From JAICJR01 sp036555755 (lineage in GTDB: Bacteria > Actinomycetota > Thermoleophilia > Solirubrobacterales > Thermoleophilaceae), in NCBI GenBank assembly GCA_036555755.1, contig DATBKS010000344.1, forward strand, positions 1 through 10,611: a DNA stretch of 10,611 nt, given 5' to 3'. Under the pieces are notes generated by a model. That model did not search any database. It had not been told where the DNA came from and saw only the letters and a program-made list of their open reading frames with translations. Below are positions 8,698-10,611 of this stretch, in pieces (the first letter of the stretch is position 1; every line of letters begins with the position of its first letter). The position numbers and the translations under genes were made by a program.

Positions 8698-9378
8698 TCA
8701 GACGAGCGCCGGAACCTCGCTGCAGGCCGGCTCTGGAAGCGGGAACAACCCGATGAAGCGGGTCACTGCCGCCTTGTCGCCCTCGATCGTCAGGTCGCCC
8801 GCCTTCACCGCTTCGGCCGGCTTGCGTCCCTCCCAGATCAGCGAAGCGAAGGTCTCGGAGTCCGTGACGATGGTGGCGTCCGGCTCCTCGATCGTGCCGC
8901 GCTCGAGCTCGAGCTCGCCACCCTCCACGCGCACGCGGAAGCGGTGGCCGTCGATTCGCAGCTGGTAGCTCGCGCTCAGGCCAGCGGCGGCCTCGGTGTC
9001 GAAGATCGTCTTCAGGGCCAGCATGTAGGCGTCCACGCTCATGTGCTCGCCGCGCGGCAGCTGCGGCGAGCGGGAGCCCCAGTCGCCGAGCGCCACGATC
9101 ACGGGCTCGAGCCCCCTGCCCCACTCCGTGAGCTCGTAGATCTTCGCCGCGAATGGCGGCGGGAGCTCGCCGCGGCGGACCACGCCGGCGTCCTCGAGCT
9201 CGCGCAGGCGCTGGGACAGGACGTTGGGACTCGCGTGCGGGATACCGATGCGCAGGTCGGTGAAGCGCTTGGGACCGAGCAGCAGTTCCCGGACGACGAG
9301 GAGGGCCCAGCGCTCGCCCACAAGGTCAAGCGCGTGGGCGGCGGCACATCCCTCGCCGTAGGTCCGCTTATTGCCCAT
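8698..9378 (-). CDS. HxlR-family transcriptional regulator with SCP2-like C-terminal domain
   Basis: A 226-residue regulator. Residues 7-101 are a typical HxlR (DUF24) winged helix: YGEGCAAAHALDLVGERW with the conserved Cys at 11, then RFTDLRIGIPHASPNVLSQ and RLRELEDAGVVRR with the recognition helix around 49-62, then YELTEWGRGLEPV. Members act as dimers, and several (YodB, HypR) sense electrophiles or oxidants through this N-terminal cysteine. Residues about 112-215 form a second domain resembling SCP2/sterol-carrier folds (RIDGHRFRVRVEGGELELERG, DATIVTDSETFASLIWEGRKP, GDLTIEGD). It might bind a hydrophobic ligand. Plain HxlR proteins are only 110-150 residues, so this is a fusion. A TTG at 9414 would add 12 residues, but it overlaps the -35 box. 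The ATG at 9378 is chosen because it sits 8 bases after the -10. The gene is divergent from the exporter and probably autoregulated. The peroxidase gene follows 128 bases downstream. Confidence 0.9.
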   Translation of the reverse strand: MGNKRTYGEGCAAAHALDLVGERWALLVVRELLLGPKRFTDLRIGIPHASPNVLSQRLRELEDAGVVRRGELPPPFAAKIYELTEWGRGLEPVIVALGDWGSRSPQLPRGEHMSVDAYMLALKTIFDTEAAAGLSASYQLRIDGHRFRVRVEGGELELERGTIEEPDATIVTDSETFASLIWEGRKPAEAVKAGDLTIEGDKAAVTRFIGLFPLPEPACSEVPALV

Positions 9379-9386
9379 GCTCCCCC

Positions 9387-9414
9387 ATATTAACCCGCTG
9401 GTCCTGCTTTTCAA
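9387..9414 (-). promoter_or_regulatory. Sigma-70-type promoter of the hxlR-like gene
   Basis: On the minus strand TTGAAA (9414-9409), a 16-base spacer and TAATAT (9392-9387) form a good -35/-10 pair, the best in the window. Only eight bases separate TAATAT from the ATG at 9378, so transcription should start at or very near the start codon. A GTCCT half-site (9401-9405) lies within the spacer, where a bound repressor would block RNA polymerase. Confidence 0.65.
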
Positions 9415-9437
9415 ACGAGTAGTCCTAAATCAGGACC
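9400..9437. promoter_or_regulatory. Candidate HxlR operator: three GTCCT half-sites
   Basis: GTCCT occurs at 9401-9405 and 9422-9426 and, inverted as AGGAC, at 9432-9436. The last two form a perfect palindrome with a 5-base spacer (GTCCT-AAATC-AGGAC, 9422-9436). The outer pair is a 7-base inverted repeat, GGTCCTG (9400-9406) and CAGGACC (9431-9437). The two direct copies are 21 bp apart and the palindrome arms 10 bp, close to whole helical turns. The cluster covers the regulator's promoter and the expected -35 region of the exporter. Binding by the adjacent HxlR protein is inferred from position and symmetry. Confidence 0.55.
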
Positions 9438-9440
9438 ATC

Positions 9441-9449
9441 TGTTACCCT
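9441..9449 (+). promoter_or_regulatory. Candidate extended -10 (TGTTACCCT) for the exporter gene
   Basis: TGnTAnnnT is an extended -10 form. With a 17-base spacer its -35 position (9421-9426) falls on the left arm of the GTCCT palindrome and does not resemble TTGACA. Transcription would start near 9456, giving a leader of about 75 bases to the ATG at 9531. A weak call that gains from the operator overlap. Confidence 0.3.
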
Positions 9450-9518
9450 GCCTGATCTATGCCGCCGACCGATGATTCTCAGGCTCCCGTCATGTCTCAG
9501 TCTCCGATGAGCGAAAGC

Positions 9519-9524
9519 AAGGAG
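9519..9524 (+). promoter_or_regulatory. Ribosome binding site AAGGAG of the exporter gene
   Basis: AAGGAG is followed by CTGAAC and the ATG at 9531, ideal spacing. It supports 9531 over the in-frame ATGs at 9459, 9492 and 9507. In the 24 codons from 9459, seven third positions are A or T, far more than in the gene body, so that stretch looks like leader rather than protein. Confidence 0.75.
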
Positions 9525-9530
9525 CTGAAC

Positions 9531-10611
9531 ATGTCCGATAGCAAGCGCTGGATCGCCCTGTACGTGCTCTGCGCCGGGGTGCTGATGATCGTGCTCGACG
9601 TGACCGTCGTGAACGTCGCCCTGCCGTCGATTCAGAACGATCTCGGCTTCTCGCAGTCCGGCCTCGCCTGGGTGGTCAACGCCTATCTGATCGCGTTCGG
9701 CGGCCTGTTGCTCCTGGCCGGGCGCTTCGGCGACATCCTCGGCCGCAAGCGCATCTTCATGTACGGCCTCGTGCTGTTCACCGCGTCGTCGCTGTTCTGC
9801 GGCGTGGCCGACAGCCAGGGCGTGATCGTCGCCGCGCGCTTCATCCAGGGCGTGGCCGGCGCGATGACCTCGGCGGTCGTGCTCGGGATGATCGTGACCA
9901 TGTTCCCCGAGCCGCGGGAGCAGGCGAAGGCGATCGGCGTCTACGGCTTCGTCGCCTCCGCGGGCGGTTCGATCGGCCTGCTGCTCGGCGGCGTGCTCAC
10001 GCAGGCGATCAACTGGCACTGGATCTTCTTCATCAACGTCCCGATCGGGATCGCCACCGGCTTCCTCGCCTCGCGCCTGATCGACAACGACGAGGGCATC
10101 GGCTTCGGTCAGGGCGCCGACGCGCCCGGTGCCGTGCTGATCACGAGCTCGCTGATGGTCGGCGTCTACACGATCGTCAAGCCCGCGGCCGAGGACGGCT
10201 GGGGCGACCCCACCACGCTGCTGTTCGCGGCGCTGTCGCTGGCCCTGCTCGTCGCCTTCATCGCGCGCGAGGCGACGGCGCGCAGCCCGTTGATCCCGCT
10301 CCGCATCTTCCGCTCGCGCAATGTGTCCGGCGCCAACGTCGTGCAGGCGCTGCTCGTGGCCGGCATGTTCGGCATGTTCTTCCTCGGCTCGCTCTACCTG
10401 CAGCGCGTGCTCGGATACGACGCCCTGCAGATCGGCTTGGCCTTCCTGCCGGCGACGCTCGTCATGGGCACCCTCTCGCTCCGCTTCTCCGAGCCGATCA
10501 TCACGCGCTTCGGTGCGCGCAACGCCCTGATCCCGGGGCTCCTGCTGATCGCCGCCGGACTCGTGCTGTTCGCGCGTGCGCCGGTGGACGGCAACTACTG
10601 GCGTGACGTCT
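9531..10611 (+). CDS. DHA2-family (EmrB/QacA-type) MFS drug exporter, 3' end beyond the window
   Basis: The frame stays open from 9531 to the window edge; 360 codons are visible of an expected 470-520. It is a proton-coupled exporter of the major facilitator superfamily, 14-TM drug:H+ antiporter branch. TM1 (about 8-30) carries the family motif LDVTVVNVALPSI with D23. Motif A GRFGDILGRKR lies at 64-74 between TM2 and TM3. Motif B RFIQG begins at R103 in TM4. A motif-C-like glycine-rich TM5 (GSIGLLLGG) is at 146-154, followed by INWHWIFFINVPIG at 160-173. Further hydrophobic segments alternate with short loops up to the end. The substrate cannot be told; the class covers antiseptics, antibiotics and dyes. 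The start is set by the AAGGAG six bases upstream. The gene diverges from an HxlR-type regulator across a shared operator-like region, a usual layout for repressor-controlled efflux. Confidence 0.92.
   Translation, partial: MSDSKRWIALYVLCAGVLMIVLDVTVVNVALPSIQNDLGFSQSGLAWVVNAYLIAFGGLLLLAGRFGDILGRKRIFMYGLVLFTASSLFCGVADSQGVIVAARFIQGVAGAMTSAVVLGMIVTMFPEPREQAKAIGVYGFVASAGGSIGLLLGGVLTQAINWHWIFFINVPIGIATGFLASRLIDNDEGIGFGQGADAPGAVLITSSLMVGVYTIVKPAAEDGWGDPTTLLFAALSLALLVAFIAREATARSPLIPLRIFRSRNVSGANVVQALLVAGMFGMFFLGSLYLQRVLGYDALQIGLAFLPATLVMGTLSLRFSEPIITRFGARNALIPGLLLIAAGLVLFARAPVDGNYWRDV

Noticed and set aside
8570..9124. N-terminal extension of the peroxidase frame by about 185 codons
   Set aside because: It lies within the hxlR-like gene in another frame, has an Arg/Gly-rich composition, and the ATG at 8569 has a strong ribosome site.
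9411..10019. A 202-codon minus-strand frame opposite the exporter
   Set aside because: His/Arg/Ala/Glu-rich shadow; the plus strand encodes an unmistakable DHA2 transporter.

Overview
The window is very GC-rich, and almost every codon in the gene bodies ends in G or C. It carries gene types common in soil Actinomycetota: a STAND/SARP-type giant regulator, an HxlR repressor with an SCP2-like tail, a DHA2 exporter and a YyaL-type thioredoxin-fold protein. The style of the proteins suggests a deep-branching actinobacterium such as Thermoleophilia/Solirubrobacterales. That placement is inferred from memory of protein families, not from a marker gene. There is no rRNA, tRNA, CRISPR array, insertion sequence or phage gene. 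No stretch longer than about 160 bases lacks a gene.

Layout. (1) 125-1543 (+) is a complete, rather short AMP-forming acyl-CoA synthetase of the medium-chain type. (2) On the minus strand, 4963-1733 encodes a 1076-residue regulator: MalT-like NTPase, helical repeats, then a SARP-type winged helix with a bacterial transcriptional activation domain (BTAD). It is followed 35 bases later by a 61-codon gene (1697-1512) whose 3' end overlaps the synthetase gene tail to tail. (3) A 58-base divergent gap separates the regulator from a 652-residue YyaL/SPATA20-like protein (5022-6980, +). (4) That gene ends in a CTAG that is also the stop of the convergent haem peroxidase gene (8569-6977, -), a bacterial member of the animal peroxidase superfamily. 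(5) Upstream of the peroxidase on the same strand is an HxlR-family regulator with an SCP2-like C-terminal domain (9378-8698). (6) Divergent from it, across a short shared control region, a DHA2-type 14-TM exporter starts at 9531 and runs off the window.

How the parts may work together. The right-hand third looks like one small regulon: a cysteine-bearing HxlR repressor with a possible lipid/hydrophobe-binding domain, a haem peroxidase behind it, and an exporter facing away. Between regulator and exporter lie three GTCCT half-sites. They flank and sit inside a well-formed regulator promoter, and their spacing is close to whole helical turns. The 128-base gap between regulator and peroxidase contains no TA dinucleotide and so no ordinary -10 box, which favours co-transcription. 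The left-hand part contains a second possible control unit, in which an 11-bp tandem repeat lies between the SARP-like regulator and the small gene behind it. Several genes have a TAnnnT box 7-10 bases before the start codon and no Shine-Dalgarno, suggesting leaderless mRNAs. The peroxidase and the exporter instead have clear AAGGAG sites. Nothing here is demonstrably a new system. The HxlR-SCP2/peroxidase/exporter cluster is the best candidate for a little-described one.
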